Shown: positions 26,001 through 37,597, numbered from the stretch's first letter. The stretch is DNA of 64,000 bases from Pieris napi (GCF_905475465.1 NC_062254.1:2748001-2812000), one strand, 5' to 3'. Notes: generated from the letters alone by a model not told the origin. Program-made: numbers and translations.

Positions 26001-29000
26001 TTGCCAAGCTATATATTTTAGTCTACTCTGGTTTTAGTAAGGTTGGGTGGGTTGTAAATAAATAAAAATGTGTCAAATACATATAAATATTATGTGCATA
26101 CGAGGGTGGATCCAAAAGTTCTAAGCCCGACCAAGAACGTATAAGAGTAGTTTATGTAAATAATTTTTCATTTTTCGACATAAGCTCCATCTAGCTCAAC
26201 ACACTTCACTTTTACTTCACTAACTATTATTTCAATACTCCTCTTAGAAACCCCAGTCGCATCTGATGTCAAATTAAATATAAAATTTTTTCATTAAACT
26301 GTTTTTATTAAGATGCTTAAATAATTAAAAATATTGTGCACCATTTCACGAGATTGCCCTGGTAATGTTTGAAAAAAGATCAACATGTATAAAATAATAA
26401 TAATATAAAACAGTAAAGATCAACATAGACAGTAGCAAAAGAAAAACAATAACTGTCTCTTTTATACTCATAAGCTTGACCGAGCGCGAGAGAGACGGAC
26501 AGTCTTTACGTGATGTATTTGTGATTGTATTTCAGTTTGACATCACGACTCGCGCTTATTCACAGACACTACACAAGCACAAAGTGTAAATGTGTTGAAG
26601 CCGCCAGCTTTAGATAACATACCTATACACAGTAGTAAAATCTAAATAGCTAAATAATTCCAAAAGAAATGCTGGGTTTCTTTTGGAAGTATTACTGTAA
26701 CAAAAAACTCCATAAGTCCCCCGTCAGTACTTAAGTATTATTTGTGTTAAACATTAACATTATCTGTGTAACAATATAGTACAAAAAGTAATCTACATTC
26801 CAAGAAATTTATAAAATAATATTTAACCATATAAATAGATTTTTTTTCCGTAATTTGCCGTTACGCAATGATTCTGTGAATTACGTTTTAATGATCACGC
26901 GCTGCACTCATTAGCACATACACAAAAATGCTTATTGAGTTTAATTAAAAAAGATTTTCTTTTAGCTATTTGATGCCAGCCTCACATCTGGGAGGTCGTA
27001 TGTCGAAGGCCGGAAGCCATATGTCTGTAGCTCACTCCCGGAAGCATTCCACACTTAGGCCTGGAGACCATCTTGATGGCTATACCCACTCCGCGTATAT
27101 ATACCCTAATTATTATGTAAGTATATTTAATTTTTTAAACCGAAAGGTTTTAGTTTTCTACTTTAATTATTGTTTTTTGACTGAGACAAATAATTAAATA
27201 TTATAATCTAGCCTGTTTGTGAATGGTTAAACCAATTATTAGCCAAAATTGTGAAAATTAGTTTTCAATATAAGTTAAGAAATATATAAAAATCAGAATT
27301 GAAACTCTCGTGAACATGTATTTTCTAATAATTTTGTTCAATTCGAAACATTACTAGTTTATTAACAGCCCGCATAGTCACTTGGTACTTCGATAACGTC
27401 GCCACGTTTTTTAATTATACATTTCCATTGAAATGCGTTGTTTGCCGAAGACTCAATATTTTACTATCTAATAAATTATGGTTGTACGCTGGTAAAATAA
27501 TAATTCTAAAATCAAAACTGTAATTGTCATTTAATAAATATTCCGTAATTAAAATAATTTTACGCTTTTATAGTCTTTGTCCACTATTAACGCCTACATT
27601 GTAATAAATACATCACTATTTTAGGTAAACAGTTTAGAAATAACGTCACCCGAAAACAAATCGACCCTGCTTGTCTCAGGGTTGAGTTTCGAGGTAAAGT
27701 CTGGAGAGATATTGGCGGTTTTGGCGACTTCTCAGTGCGAGGCCACTGGGCTCTTGGACGTTTTGGCTGGCGCTAGAAAGGTATGAACATTATTTAAGGA
27801 CAGCATATTAATTAATTAATAGTGATCGTGTTTTTATTCGCACTATAAAGTACTCTGATACTGCTAAGCGTTTCTTACTATATTATTATGATATTTTGTT
27901 TCTATATGTATTGAGAAATAACAACTGAATGTCCTCTTACGCCTAATTATTTTACTTGTAATTGTATTTATAAACGATGCTTAATAGCATCTATGCAAAA
28001 TCTCTATATTTTAAGTAGCTAAGTATGCTTTTACTGAATTATTTGTATGCTTTTTGTTATGGTTTTGATTATTTTGATAAGTAGAGGTGTTAAAATTATT
28101 ATCAAAATAATAAATCTTTAATATGCTAATTGTGACATCTGTTGGCAATTGTTTGGAACTCTCATAAATATTAGTCTGTTGTCTGTGTATTGAGAAAATA
28201 AATTTAGTCTTTGAACAACCTCCAAGCGTATTTTAACATTTTCTAGCTTATAAAAACAATTTACAAGCGAGAACGGTGCCGTTGCATTCAACAATGGTGA
28301 CTCAAAATTTTCGATTGAATAAATAATAGGAATTACATTTAATTTTTTTTTCATTTATATTCAAAATTGCATTGTTATACCTATTTAATTATTTTGTTTC
28401 AATTTAAGAAACCCACGAAAATTACACACTAAAATCCTGTTATTTACAATAATTTTCAGAAACTAACGGGTGACATAGTCTTAAATGGTCAGCCAGTTGC
28501 GTCTTCAACTCTTCGGAAAGTAGCAGCATATGTCCGTAAAGACACGTCCCTATGTCCCTCTATGACTGTGGAACACACTCTACGGTTCCATGCCACCTTG
28601 CGCACGCCCAGACATAATATGAACCAGGTCAAAATGGATGATCGAGATCGGGTAAGAGATTTTAGCAATATGGAACAGTGTTGGTCTAGTGGCTTCAGCG
28701 TGCGACTCTCTTACCTGATGTCGTAGGTTCGATCTCCGGCTGTGCAGCAATGGACTTTCTTTCAGATCAAACAGATTCAGAAATTTGAGGCCAAGACCTA
28801 AAGAGGTTCTAGCGCTACTGAATTATTCATTTTATTTTAGCAATATAGAAATCAAAAATTATCAAAAGAAGAAGTTTAGTAATATTAGTTGCTTAAAATA
28901 TAATAAATTATATTTATTCAAATAATAATAGAAGATATTTACCAAAGAACTTAAAAATTGTCATTTCAATAGCCGATGAAACGTTGATGTTTTCTGTTAT

Positions 29001-32000
29001 TAGTATTTCAAAGCTCCAACACTAAACTCTAGTTGGTTCCGGATCGAAGGACCAAAAAAATACCAAAAGATAATTTACTAAAAACTAATTAACTCTATAT
29101 GGTACCTACCAAAGAGAGAGTACGCTTGTACATGTCAACTAACATTCCGATATAATTGCGGTCAACGCGCAATCTAATGGTCAATTTTGTACGTAAAGTT
29201 GGTGAGATGTGGTCTAAACTTAGTTATATATTTTTGGTAGTTAAATTTATCATTACTAAAGTCACACTAAAACACCTATAAAAAATATCTAGATCTAAAT
29301 TTCTTCCAGATAAACCTCCTGATCGAAGAGCTAGGATTGGAGCAAGTAAGAGATACAAACGTATCACGTCTAACTCGTTCTGAAGTCCGCCGTCTGAATG
29401 TCGCGTGTCAGCTCTTACTTGACATGGCGATATTAATTTTGGACCAACCCACCAAGGAAATGGATATATTCGACACGTTCTTCCTCGTTGAGTATTTGAG
29501 GAATTGGGCTAGTACCGGTCGTGTCGTTATTATGTCGTTACACCCTCCTACATATGAGATCTTCGCTATGTTGACTAAGGTATGTTTAACGTTTTTAATT
29601 GTTTAACCGTGTTAGAATGTTAGTTCAATCAGCATTTTTGTGTTGTGTACGGAAAAAGTGCACAATAATTAATTTAGGAAAACTTTTATATTTATGGAGG
29701 TAAAAATTTATGTAAAACCAAAGTATTTATTTATCACTTCAAATCGAAATGTATTTATTCATATGGGTAACCATGCATGCCTTAATAAAATTAAAATAAT
29801 ATGAGCGCTACAATAATAGAAGAGATTTCAGGATTAACAATAATTATTTTGGGAAATCTATCCGTAATATTAAGGAATTAGTAATACATACGATTCTCGA
29901 ATCTGAGGTCGTGTGTTTAAAGCCCGACTGTGAATCAAAGTCTTTCTATGTACTGAATTGACATTCATTGGTGCTTTAAAGAAAACAAACTTTTAAATAA
30001 AAATGGTAGTTGCAACTCGTGCTAGGCCTGCGTGGTTATTATGGTAGTTTGCCGTCTAGGCTAATTAACTTTGAATATCAAATAATGATTTAAAAAATTT
30101 AATATGTAGGTGGTGTTAATATCAGCTGGTCGCACGATGTTCAGCGGTTACAGAAGAGACATGTTGCCATATTTCGCCTCAATAGATTATCCTTGTCCTG
30201 CCTTCAAAAACCCCTCGGACTACTACTGTAAGTGTACTTTCCCGCATTAAATTTAAGACAAAATTATATGTTCAGTGTTCAAAATATATAGGTCATTTGT
30301 ATGAAATTCCGTTGCTTTCATATACTTCAGATTATTAAGAACTAGCTGCCCCCGCGAACTTCTCTTCGCTGTAATATGTTTTTACTTACCGTTTACTAGA
30401 CACATAGAGACTGTTCGCTTTTCCGGAATAAAAATCTAAGTACCTACTAAATAAAACTGAACTTTTCAATTGTTCTTTTATATTTTTCAACATTTTCTCT
30501 GCATAAAACCAATCACAGAGTTCAAGGAATAAATACTCGAATATGTCATATAACATATTTGCGAATTATTTTTATTGATATACATAGATAGATATGAATT
30601 AAAAAAAATAACTGTAGTTCACATTTACTTTAGGATTTACTAGTCATTGGACCATAATATACACAATATGCATTGATATATAAAAAACCCAAGATGCACA
30701 ATCAACGTCTAAAAAACGTCCTCAAAAAATGAGCGCAACATTCTAAATTGTGCACTCATTTCAAATAGTCTCGCGTCTAATAAGTGGAGTCGATGTTATT
30801 TATTTGTGTTTTTTTTTATAAATAAATTTATGTACTTTTGAACTTTTTTGTGTGTAGTTTTTGACAAATATATTTACTAACAAATTATTTTTTTAATTTA
30901 AAGAAAAAACTTTTTAACCGGATTAAAGTTATGTATTATTATAAATTTCCAACTATTTAACATCCAACACCTTTTGTCTTCAGTCACCGTGACCACGGAC
31001 GCTGTAAAGCACCCGAAAAGTCGGATAAATTTAAAATTATGTTAAATAGTTGTAAATAAAAAAGTAATGTTCGACTCCACTCAATACCTTGTCCTACCGA
31101 CCACGGTCGGTCGTAAAATTTTATTGCTTTAAGTACGTATACACTGCGTTGTAATAACAACTTTAAGCAATTCGCGTAAGGTTGATTTTGCAATAATATA
31201 TGCTTGTAACATATACTGTTATAGACATACTGTTATAGAAAATGACAGAAATAGTGTTTCGGGACACTTTCGAGCGTTACTTTTATTCGAGACTGTGCAT
31301 CTTGGGTTTTTTATATATCAATGACAATATGTTATAAATGTATAAATAGGTGATTTATGTCAAATATTGACTGCGAAACTGTCTAAAGAAAAGTCCATAC
31401 AAACATTGCATTTTCATATTCATTTTATTCGCTTAAATGAAATATTTATTAACCTTCTTAGTAACTAATAATTTAATTGATACATTGGACGTGGCATTAC
31501 CTGTAAGAATACCACTTTTATCTTATAAATCATACACTTAAATTAGTTTAAAATGTATAATGTTTTTACGTTACACATATTAATTTATTTGTTTATTTAT
31601 ACATAGCACAATACACAGATGTGTTTAAAAATTTAAAATTATTGCAATGTAATCATTAAAATATATATTAAATTTACCACTGACATGACTGACTTGCATT
31701 ATGTACTATAAATTACACACTCACTCCGCTCTAGAACCCAAAATGAAAAAAAAATTTAGGTTACTTTTATTTATGTAAACCTTACATGCAAAAGTAAACA
31801 TACAACAGAGATAACAGGAGGCATGGTCGCTGATAAACGATCTCTTCCATACGTGTGATTTTTTAAATTTAATTAGTATTATGATAAAAATAATGATTAT
31901 AACATTCCAATATTTCAGTGGACCTCGTAACTTTAGACGACCTATCAGCAGCCGCCATGCTGGAGTCATCAGGTCGAATTGAGGCTTTGGCTGGAGTATT

Positions 32001-35000
32001 TGCAGGCGCTCATTCTGCCCCAGAACCACCAGCACCTGTTCCTCTACCAGCACCCGTCTCACGTGCCAATGTTGCCGTCCAAGCATTCGCTTTACTTGAG
32101 TAAGTTATTTAATTAATTTAAATAAAAAAGAGTATCAACAAAGAATACTGTTAACTAATAATATAATACAGGTAAAAACATATCTTAAAAATACAATATA
32201 TAATTGTCAAAAATAATACCTATTAAAAGTCGATCTGTACTTAAAGTTAAGAAAAGCCAAAGTCAAATCATTTATTTCAATTAGACCACCTAATAGTACG
32301 GGAGGTAGCAACGTTTTCGAGAAAGAATTTCAGGTCAGCTGATTTTGTGATATGTCTTCCTTCTTGCACTTCCGGTTAGAGTCTGGGCAATCTGGCTGGC
32401 GGTAGCGGTTGCGTTCATTAGTGCGCATCCTATCTGTCCAGGTAATAATCCTGGATTTTAAAAGCATTTTAAGAAGCGTAATTTTTGATTTTTCCTTTTT
32501 AAATACGTCTACCTGACATACTTTTTTTATTGCCAGACATTTTTCACGTTGCTAACTATGTGCCAGACGCGATTTTAAGTTTTATTTTTATAAAAATTTC
32601 AAAGCATTTTAGAATGTCTGTAATTTTAATATTATGTTATTTAAATATAAGGAAAACTGAAAATGAATTTGCCAGACATTAATTCGGTTGTTAAGTCTTG
32701 AATTAAAATGATAAAGTTTTGCAGTATGATGAAGCATTGCATTTTAAGAAGCGTAATTTTTGATTTTTCCTTTTTAAATACGTCTACCTGACATACTTTT
32801 TTTATTGCCAGACATTTTTCACGTTGCTAACTATGTGCCAGACGCGATTTTAAGTTTTATTTTTATGAAAATTTCAAAGCATTTTAGAATGTCTGTAATT
32901 TTAATATTATGTTATTTAAATATAAGGAAAACTGAAAATGAATTTGCCAGACATTAATTCGGTTGTTAAGTCTTGAATTAAAATGATAAAGTTTTGCAGT
33001 ATGATGAAGCATTGCATTTTAAGAAGCGTAATTTTTGATTTTTCCTTTTTAAATACGTCTACCTGACATACTTTTTTTATTGCCAGACATTTTTCACGTT
33101 TCTAACTATGTGCCAGACGCGATTTTAAGTTTTATTTTTATAAAAATTTCAAAGCATTTTAGAATGTCTGTAATTTTAATATTATGTTATTTAAATATAA
33201 GGAAAACTGAAAATGAATTTGCCAGACATTAATTCGGTTGTTAAGTCTTGAATTAAAATGATAAAGTTTTGCAGTATGATGAAGCATTGCATTTTAAGAA
33301 GCGTAATTTTTGATTTTTCCTTTTTAAATACGTCTACCTGACATACTTTTTTTATTGCCAGACATTTTTCACGTTGCTAACTATGTGCCAGACGCGATTT
33401 TAAGTTTTATTTTTATGAAAATTTCAAAGCATTTTAGAATGTCTGTAATTTTAATATTATGTTATTTAAATATAAGGAAAACTGAAAATGAATTTGCCAG
33501 ACATTAATTCGGTTGTTAAGTCTTGAATTAAAATGATAAAGTTTTGCAGTATGATGAAGCATTGCATTTTAAGAAGCGTAATTTTTTATTTTTCCTTTTT
33601 AAATACGTCTACCTGACATACTTTTTTTATTGCCAGACATTTTTCACGTTGCATGAATTATTCATAACTTACATTTAGTAATTAGGACAATTTAAATAAA
33701 GTGTTGATTATTAATTTTAATCTAATTTTATATTCCTTTTTATGCTCGTACTACAAGCATTATACTGCAATACTTTTTATTTTAATTCAAGGCTTAGCAA
33801 TCGAATTAATGTCTGGCAAATTCATTTTCAGTTTTTCTTATATTTAAATAACATAATATTAAAATTACAGACATTCTAAAATGCTTTGAAATTTTCATAA
33901 AAATAAAACTTAAAATCGCGTCTGGCACATAGTTAGCAACGTGAAAAATGTCTGGCAATAAAAAAAGTATGTCAGGTAGACGTATTTAAAAAGGAAAAAT
34001 CAAAAATTACGCTTCTTAAAATGCAATGCTTCATCATACTGCAAAACTTTATCATTTTAATTCAAGACAACAACCGAATTAATGTCTGGCAAATTCATTT
34101 TCAGTTTTCCTTATATTTAAATAACATAATATTAAAATTACAGACATTCTAAAATACTTTGAAATTTTTATAAAAATAAAACTTAAAATCGCGTCTGGCA
34201 CATAGTTAGCAACGTGAAAAATGTCTGGCAATAAAAAAAGTATGTCAGGTAGACGTATTTAAAAACGAAAAATTAAAAATTACGCTTCTTAAAATGCTTT
34301 TAAAATCCAGGATTTTTACCTGGACAGATAGGATGCGCACTAATGAACGCAACCACTACCGCCAGCCAGATTGCCCAGTCTCTAACCGGAAGTGCAAGAA
34401 GGAAGACATATCACAAAATCAGCTGACCTAAAATTCTTTTTTTTCAAACGTTGCTACCTCCCGTACTATAAAATGGCACACGTCAAATAAAAAATAAAGA
34501 TGATCCTAGTTGCCCCTTTCAAAAGGTAGTTTCGTGTGAAGAAGAATGGGCAAGAAACTCCACACTTACTATTTTAAAATAGGTTTTACAATATTTTGTA
34601 TACTATATATATTTTGTATTAGTTAAATAATTATATGTGAAGACAATGTAATCCTAGAATATAACTACTATACTAAAATAGGCACAAAGTATTACTTGAA
34701 ATTGTGATAAACAAATTGATCTTACTATAGTATAACTAAGTAAGTTTAACCATGAAAAATTCTAGATTAAATATTTCAGTCTAAAAGAATTGAACCCTGT
34801 AGTGCCAGTACTAAGCAATCATAATATTTAATTAATAAAAAAAATTGGTTACGTTATTTCAGAAAAACGATGTTATATACGCAAATGACAACGCTATCTA
34901 ATGTCATCACTCGAGTGCTCATTGCCGCTGTCATGTCACTCATAATTGGCACTATCTTCTGGGATCTACCTTCCACAGATCCAAAGGTAAGAAACCTCTT

Positions 35001-37595
35001 ATTATCTTATCTTTCTACTGTATTTATTTCTACTGTGTCTATTATTCTTTTTCGTAAGATATCTTTAGAATACTTAAAAAACAAGTTAAGGAATTACAAT
35101 AGTTAAGTAAGCCCTCATAACTTTGATTAATTTAATTCTTAGGGTAGAAAACCTACAAACAATACGCTTAGTTATTGTCATTCAATAAGCAAATTCTGTT
35201 TTCTTTTCTAGTTTCTTTAATATAAATTAATATTACAGCTCACCCAAAATGACCGTGTAGGATTCCACTACGCAACAATGTGTATAGCTGCATGGCCCAT
35301 AATTCTATGGATGAGTGCTAGAGAAGCAAGTTCTATGCGGCGCTATGTCGAACGAGATATCGCTGTAGGCCTGTATTCTAGGACCATGTTTATTTTTTTC
35401 GATGTGGGTATAATGTTTAAAATTTATTTAATATTTCAATTATGTATCTAGAAAACTAACTACGTACTACAGACTACAAACCAGCTTATACATATTCTAT
35501 GTTTAATGGGTGCTTTAAATTATGTAATGTTTCATTTTGACGTGACGTCTAATAAATCGATGAATGCCGGCTGCACGCACGATAAAGCATGACTCATTGT
35601 CCCGTTACGCTCATTGTACGGTTGACTTTTACTTTTGACGTGACAATGTCTTATAATTCGATGGAGCCGGCTGCACGCACGAAAAAACATGACTCACGCG
35701 GCGTTACCTCGCTCTGAGGCGTTCCATTTAAGTCTTGAAGTGCAAGCGAGAGCGCGGAACGAGCGACAAAGAGGCATAATCGGCCTCCGCGTTCGACATC
35801 TGTCTCTCTCCTACTTGAGTGAGCGATGCGTCCGCGGGGACAGCTGCTATACAATAATACATTTACATGTTTTCGTCAAGTATAAAATTAAAATTTTCTT
35901 TTGAAAAATGCAGCCATTCCATCCGTATTTTCTTATGACGTTGTCACGTTCAACTATCGTCAGTAAACCGACTTTACAGTTTACAGACAACCGATTTTTT
36001 TATACATGTATTTTAACTGCATTTCTCTATTTTATCTAAAGGATAATAATAGAACTAACAAATAAAATAAATAATTGAAAATTTTGCTTTTAGCAATTTT
36101 TAGAGCTCTGGTCAGCGATACTAACATGGCTGGCGTATTTGGTGCCAAGCTACGCGATGTCAGGATTGTATGCGCAAGCGCCGGGCACATTCGACGGGTT
36201 CTACGGTTATTTAGGTATTTCATTAACTCATTTATTATAAGATTACTTCATTCATTTATTTGTTTATTTGTCCGCATTTAACATTTGCTCGTACGGTGAT
36301 CAAATACTTGTCAATAAAATAAAAATGATCATAGAAACAAATACCATCTTATTCTGAGACCCATAAAGGGTTGTAGCGCCTATTTTTATTGAATAACGCC
36401 ACACTTTACAGGTTACACGGTGCTATATCTAATAAGCATACAAATGCTATGTCGTGCGTCAGTCTTCGTGATACCGATGGAGAAGACAGCTTCCATCATC
36501 TCCGGTTTCTGCCTATTGCTGAGTACCCTGGTCTGTGGAGTTACCCTGCATGAGCAGGACCTGACGATGTTCACAAAGTGGCTGGAGTACGTGTCTCCAG
36601 CAAAATGGGTGCTACCTGAAGTTCTAAGGAGGGAGCTGAGCGAAACTGCTTTGAGAAGTAGCATCAGCAAGGATCTTAGGTGTAATAATAAACAGGTAAG
36701 TCTATATTATATTAATAAAATAAACAGATTTGAAATAATGAAGCGGAAAATATTTATAAGCACCAATATTTTTCATGTATGACACATTTCGTAAGTGTAT
36801 GTTTGTCCACAAATTTTTTGTCAACTAAAAGTCATCAATATCAGTTCAGTAGTTTTTCGCAACCATTTTTATGTCGCGACCCACGAAAGGTAGGTAAGTT
36901 TAAGGTAAAACAGTCTTGCGGCTCGGTCACTGTTAAATTATAATTTAGTTTTAAACACTTCACTATAATTATTCATTCCTATAATAAACGAATCTTTTGT
37001 ACCTATAAGTATGTTGTATTTTACCATTTTTCAACAGACTGCGACCCCCTTTTATACCAAACCCCACTAAATCGAACCCCCTTTAGGGTCGCTAACCCCC
37101 AAAACGATGTAATAAAGATAGTATAGTAGTGTGAACTCAGTTTCCGCAGACGCACATTTAGTCCGTTGTACGTAAAGTCCTAGCTAAGTTTTCTGAGCAC
37201 TTTGTTGCACGGAGCGACCTCACTACTCCGAGGATTATTTTATAGGGGTTATGTTTAATATAGGTATTTCTTGCCTTTTCAGTTGACGCGTATTTAGTAA
37301 AAAGTATCCATTGTAACGTAAAAATTCTTTTCAGAAACAACGTCTCGACATAGTTGTTTATTCTCCGCCCTGTCCACCCCCAAATGGCACTCAAGTACTG
37401 GCGAACTATGGCTATTTGCGGACAAATCGACTATGGGAGGAGACCGAAGACAGTTTTCTTATATCATTAGCAGTTTTCTATGCCGTTTTCGCTCTAGTCG
37501 CTATTATTGCATTTGTTTTTGATTGCACTAAGTATGCGAAATCTAAAGATAGATCTGCGTTGAAAGGTCACAAAGTTACGGTAAACACACCGTGA
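23053..37595 (+). CDS. ABCG8: ABCG half-transporter, ABCG8-like, 16 coding exons, 913 aa
   Basis: Exons: 23053-23168, 23610-23741, 24249-24389, 24866-25010, 25487-25671, 26966-27116, 27625-27780, 28460-28651, 29310-29579, 30110-30227, 31919-32099, 34863-34986, 35239-35403, 36094-36214, 36412-36695, 37335-37595. Every intron is GT/AG, every junction keeps phase, and the total is 2742 nt ending in TGA. Order: Ser-rich N-terminal region (aa 1-290), nucleotide-binding domain (about 300-540), linker, six membrane segments (about 610-890), short tail. This NBD-then-TMD half-transporter layout defines ABCG. The stretch after Walker B (SLHPP, IDYPCPAFKNPSDYYLDL) matches the ABCG8 pattern better than white/scarlet/brown. 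ABCG8 works with ABCG5 as a sterol exporter in vertebrates; no ABCG5 is present here. The NBD is strongly degenerate. The start is the first ATG of exon 1, because an in-frame stop precedes it in any upstream exon reading. Family call firm; ABCG8 orthology likely. Confidence 0.9.
23266..23352 (-). repeat. internally deleted SINE in intron 1 of the ABCG8-like gene
   Basis: GCAGCGCTCTAAGCTCTTAG joined to ATCTACGACCTCCGGGATGA and CCAACACAG, so head and tail remain but the body is lost. Confidence 0.55.
23985..24110 (+). repeat. dispersed repeat in intron 2-3 region, same family as 15960
   Basis: AAAGTTTGGTCCCTGTGGCA, GCTGGCAGCATTTCCTTGCT, GCGAGGAAAGCACCAGCTCT GGGGTCACC. Confidence 0.55.
24545..24770 (+). 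mobile_element. LINE 3' end in intron 3 of the ABCG8-like gene
   Basis: LRQFLPRSPLCG, KGRQRTSEPSGNVSAHGW and the AGGTGAGCCTCCTGCCCG tail identify the same LINE family as 39487 and 50655, in plus orientation. Confidence 0.65.
26100..26270 (-). mobile_element. mariner 3' remnant in intron 5
   Basis: The mariner-type end CGAGGGTGGATCCAAAAGTT lies after a TA. The following minus-strand sequence reads VKCVELDGAYVEK, the usual C-terminus of mariner transposases. The rest of the gene is gone. Confidence 0.7.
28676..28824 (+). repeat. internally deleted tRNA-derived SINE in intron 8
   Basis: TGTTGGTCTAGTGGCTTCAG, GTAGGTTCGATCTCCGGCTG, then directly AGATCAAACAGATTCAGAAA and GAGGTTCTAGCGCTACTG. The body is missing about 130 bases. 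Confidence 0.7.
29878..29990 (+). repeat. degenerate SINE head fragment in intron 9
   Basis: CATACGATTCTCGAATCTGA GGTCGTG and CAAAGTCTTTCTATGTACTG match the SINE head and early body. Confidence 0.5.
30345..30460 (-). mobile_element. Helitron-like 3' end fragment in intron 10
   Basis: CTAGCTGCCCCCGCGAACTT on plus is the reverse of a lepidopteran Helitron 3' end (GGGGGCAGCTAG-T). The 5' boundary was not found. Confidence 0.5.
30671..31323. mobile_element. hAT-like non-autonomous DNA transposon in intron 10
   Basis: About 30-bp inverted ends: CATTGATATATAAAAAACCC at the left and GGGTTTTTTATATATCAATG at the right. A perfect 8-bp direct repeat ACAATATG flanks it (30663-30670 and 31324-31331). 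TIR plus 8-bp duplication points to the hAT group. No transposase ORF in the 653 bp. Confidence 0.75.
32294..34468. mobile_element. 2.2-kb foldback element with tandem-repeat arms, in intron 11
   Basis: Ends TAGTACGGGAGGTAGCAACG and CGTTGCTACCTCCCGTACTA, with TAA flanking each side as a possible 3-bp duplication. Each arm has a unique outer segment of about 170 bp followed by 275-bp repeats. Left repeats start at 32464, 32739, 33014, 33289 and 33564 (partial, to 33653). Right repeats, inverted, cover about 33780-34024 and 34025-34297. The spacer 33654-33779 is unique. No ORF. The layout resembles Foldback/Galileo elements of flies, but kinship is unproven. Confidence 0.85.
32464..33653 (+). 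repeat. 275-bp tandem repeat, 4.3 copies (left arm)
   Basis: Unit starts GCATTTTAAGAAGCGTAATT; spacing is exactly 275 bp each time. Copies differ by only a few bases. Each unit has several GCCAGAC motifs (GCCAGACATT twice, GCCAGACGCG once). Confidence 0.9.
34472..34862 (-). repeat. remains of an older LINE-type tail split by the foldback
   Basis: AAGTCAAATCATTTATTTC before the foldback (32262-32293) and GGCACACGTCAAATAAAAAA plus GAAGAATGGGCAAGAAACTC after it look like one reversed LINE 3' tail that the foldback entered. From about 34580 to the exon at 34863 nothing is recognised. Confidence 0.4.
35536..35997. repeat. MITE-like repeat with partial upstream duplication, intron 13
   Basis: TTTTGACGTGACAATGTCTT at 35633, GAGCCGGCTGCACGCACGAA, and TTATGACGTTGTCACGTTCA at 35932, ending near ACAACCGATTTTT. 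A shorter copy of the left end (TGCCGGCTGCACGCACG) sits at 35536-35600. Same family as 63277-63590. Confidence 0.65.
36268..36384 (+). repeat. SINE body fragment in intron 14
   Basis: CCGCATTTAACATTTGCTCG, ATAAAAATGATCATAGAAAC and AGGGTTGTAGCGCC, without a tRNA head. Confidence 0.55.
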
Positions 37596-37597
37596 AT

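Larger units (their letters stand above)
23053..27116 (+). other. ABCG8: ABCG8-like gene, exons 1-6: long hydrophilic N-terminal region
   Basis: Six exons encode about 290 residues before the nucleotide-binding domain, against roughly 90 in human ABCG8 (general family knowledge). The segment is hydrophilic, rich in Ser, Arg, His and Tyr, with no predicted membrane segment. It carries basic-Ser patches (RRNSVADF near the end of exon 5, SRKHSTLRPGD in exon 6) that look like kinase target sites, which is inference. Residues such as TSSGYDSSDNETS form an acidic-Ser cluster in exon 4. It is probably cytoplasmic and disordered. Introns here hold a LINE 3' fragment (24545-24770), a SINE scrap (23266-23352) and a mariner remnant (26100-26270). 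Confidence 0.8.
27625..30227 (+). other. ABCG8: ABCG8-like gene, exons 7-10: degenerate nucleotide-binding domain
   Basis: The Walker A position (aa 324-332) reads ATSQCEATG where a functional P-loop has GxxGxGKS/T: the three Gly and the Lys are all absent. The signature (aa 427-434) reads LTRSEVRR in place of LSGGERRR. Walker B (ILILDQPT, aa 447-454) keeps Asp451, but the catalytic Glu is Gln452. The D-loop is KEMD in place of SGLD. The H-loop His484 (SLHPP) is kept. The reading frame is open across all four exons and the splice sites are intact, so this is a conserved but probably ATPase-defective domain and not a pseudogene. Introns contain SINE copies (28676, 29878). Confidence 0.85.
31919..37595 (+). 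other. ABCG8: ABCG8-like gene, exons 11-16: linker and six-helix membrane domain
   Basis: Exon 11 is a Pro/Ala-rich linker (PAPVPLPAPV). Hydrophobic spans follow at about aa 610-629, 645-662, 695-715, 734-752, 760-778 and 868-890. The ERDIAVGLYS stretch after the second span matches the conserved ERE...LYS region of ABCG proteins. The large loop before the last helix has Cys residues and an NGT glycosylation sequon (Asn844), as expected for the extracellular loop of ABCG5/8. The C-terminus is DCTKYAK followed by about 20 basic residues. Intron 11 is large because of the foldback element at 32294-34468. Confidence 0.85.

Noticed and set aside
31721..32040. Minus-strand open frame of 121 codons across exon 11 of the ABCG8-like gene
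   Set aside because: It is antisense to a phase-perfect exon and has no motif of its own.
32464..34297. CRISPR-like direct repeats
   Set aside because: The units are 275 bp, contiguous, and mirrored in a second arm; this is a foldback transposon in animal DNA.
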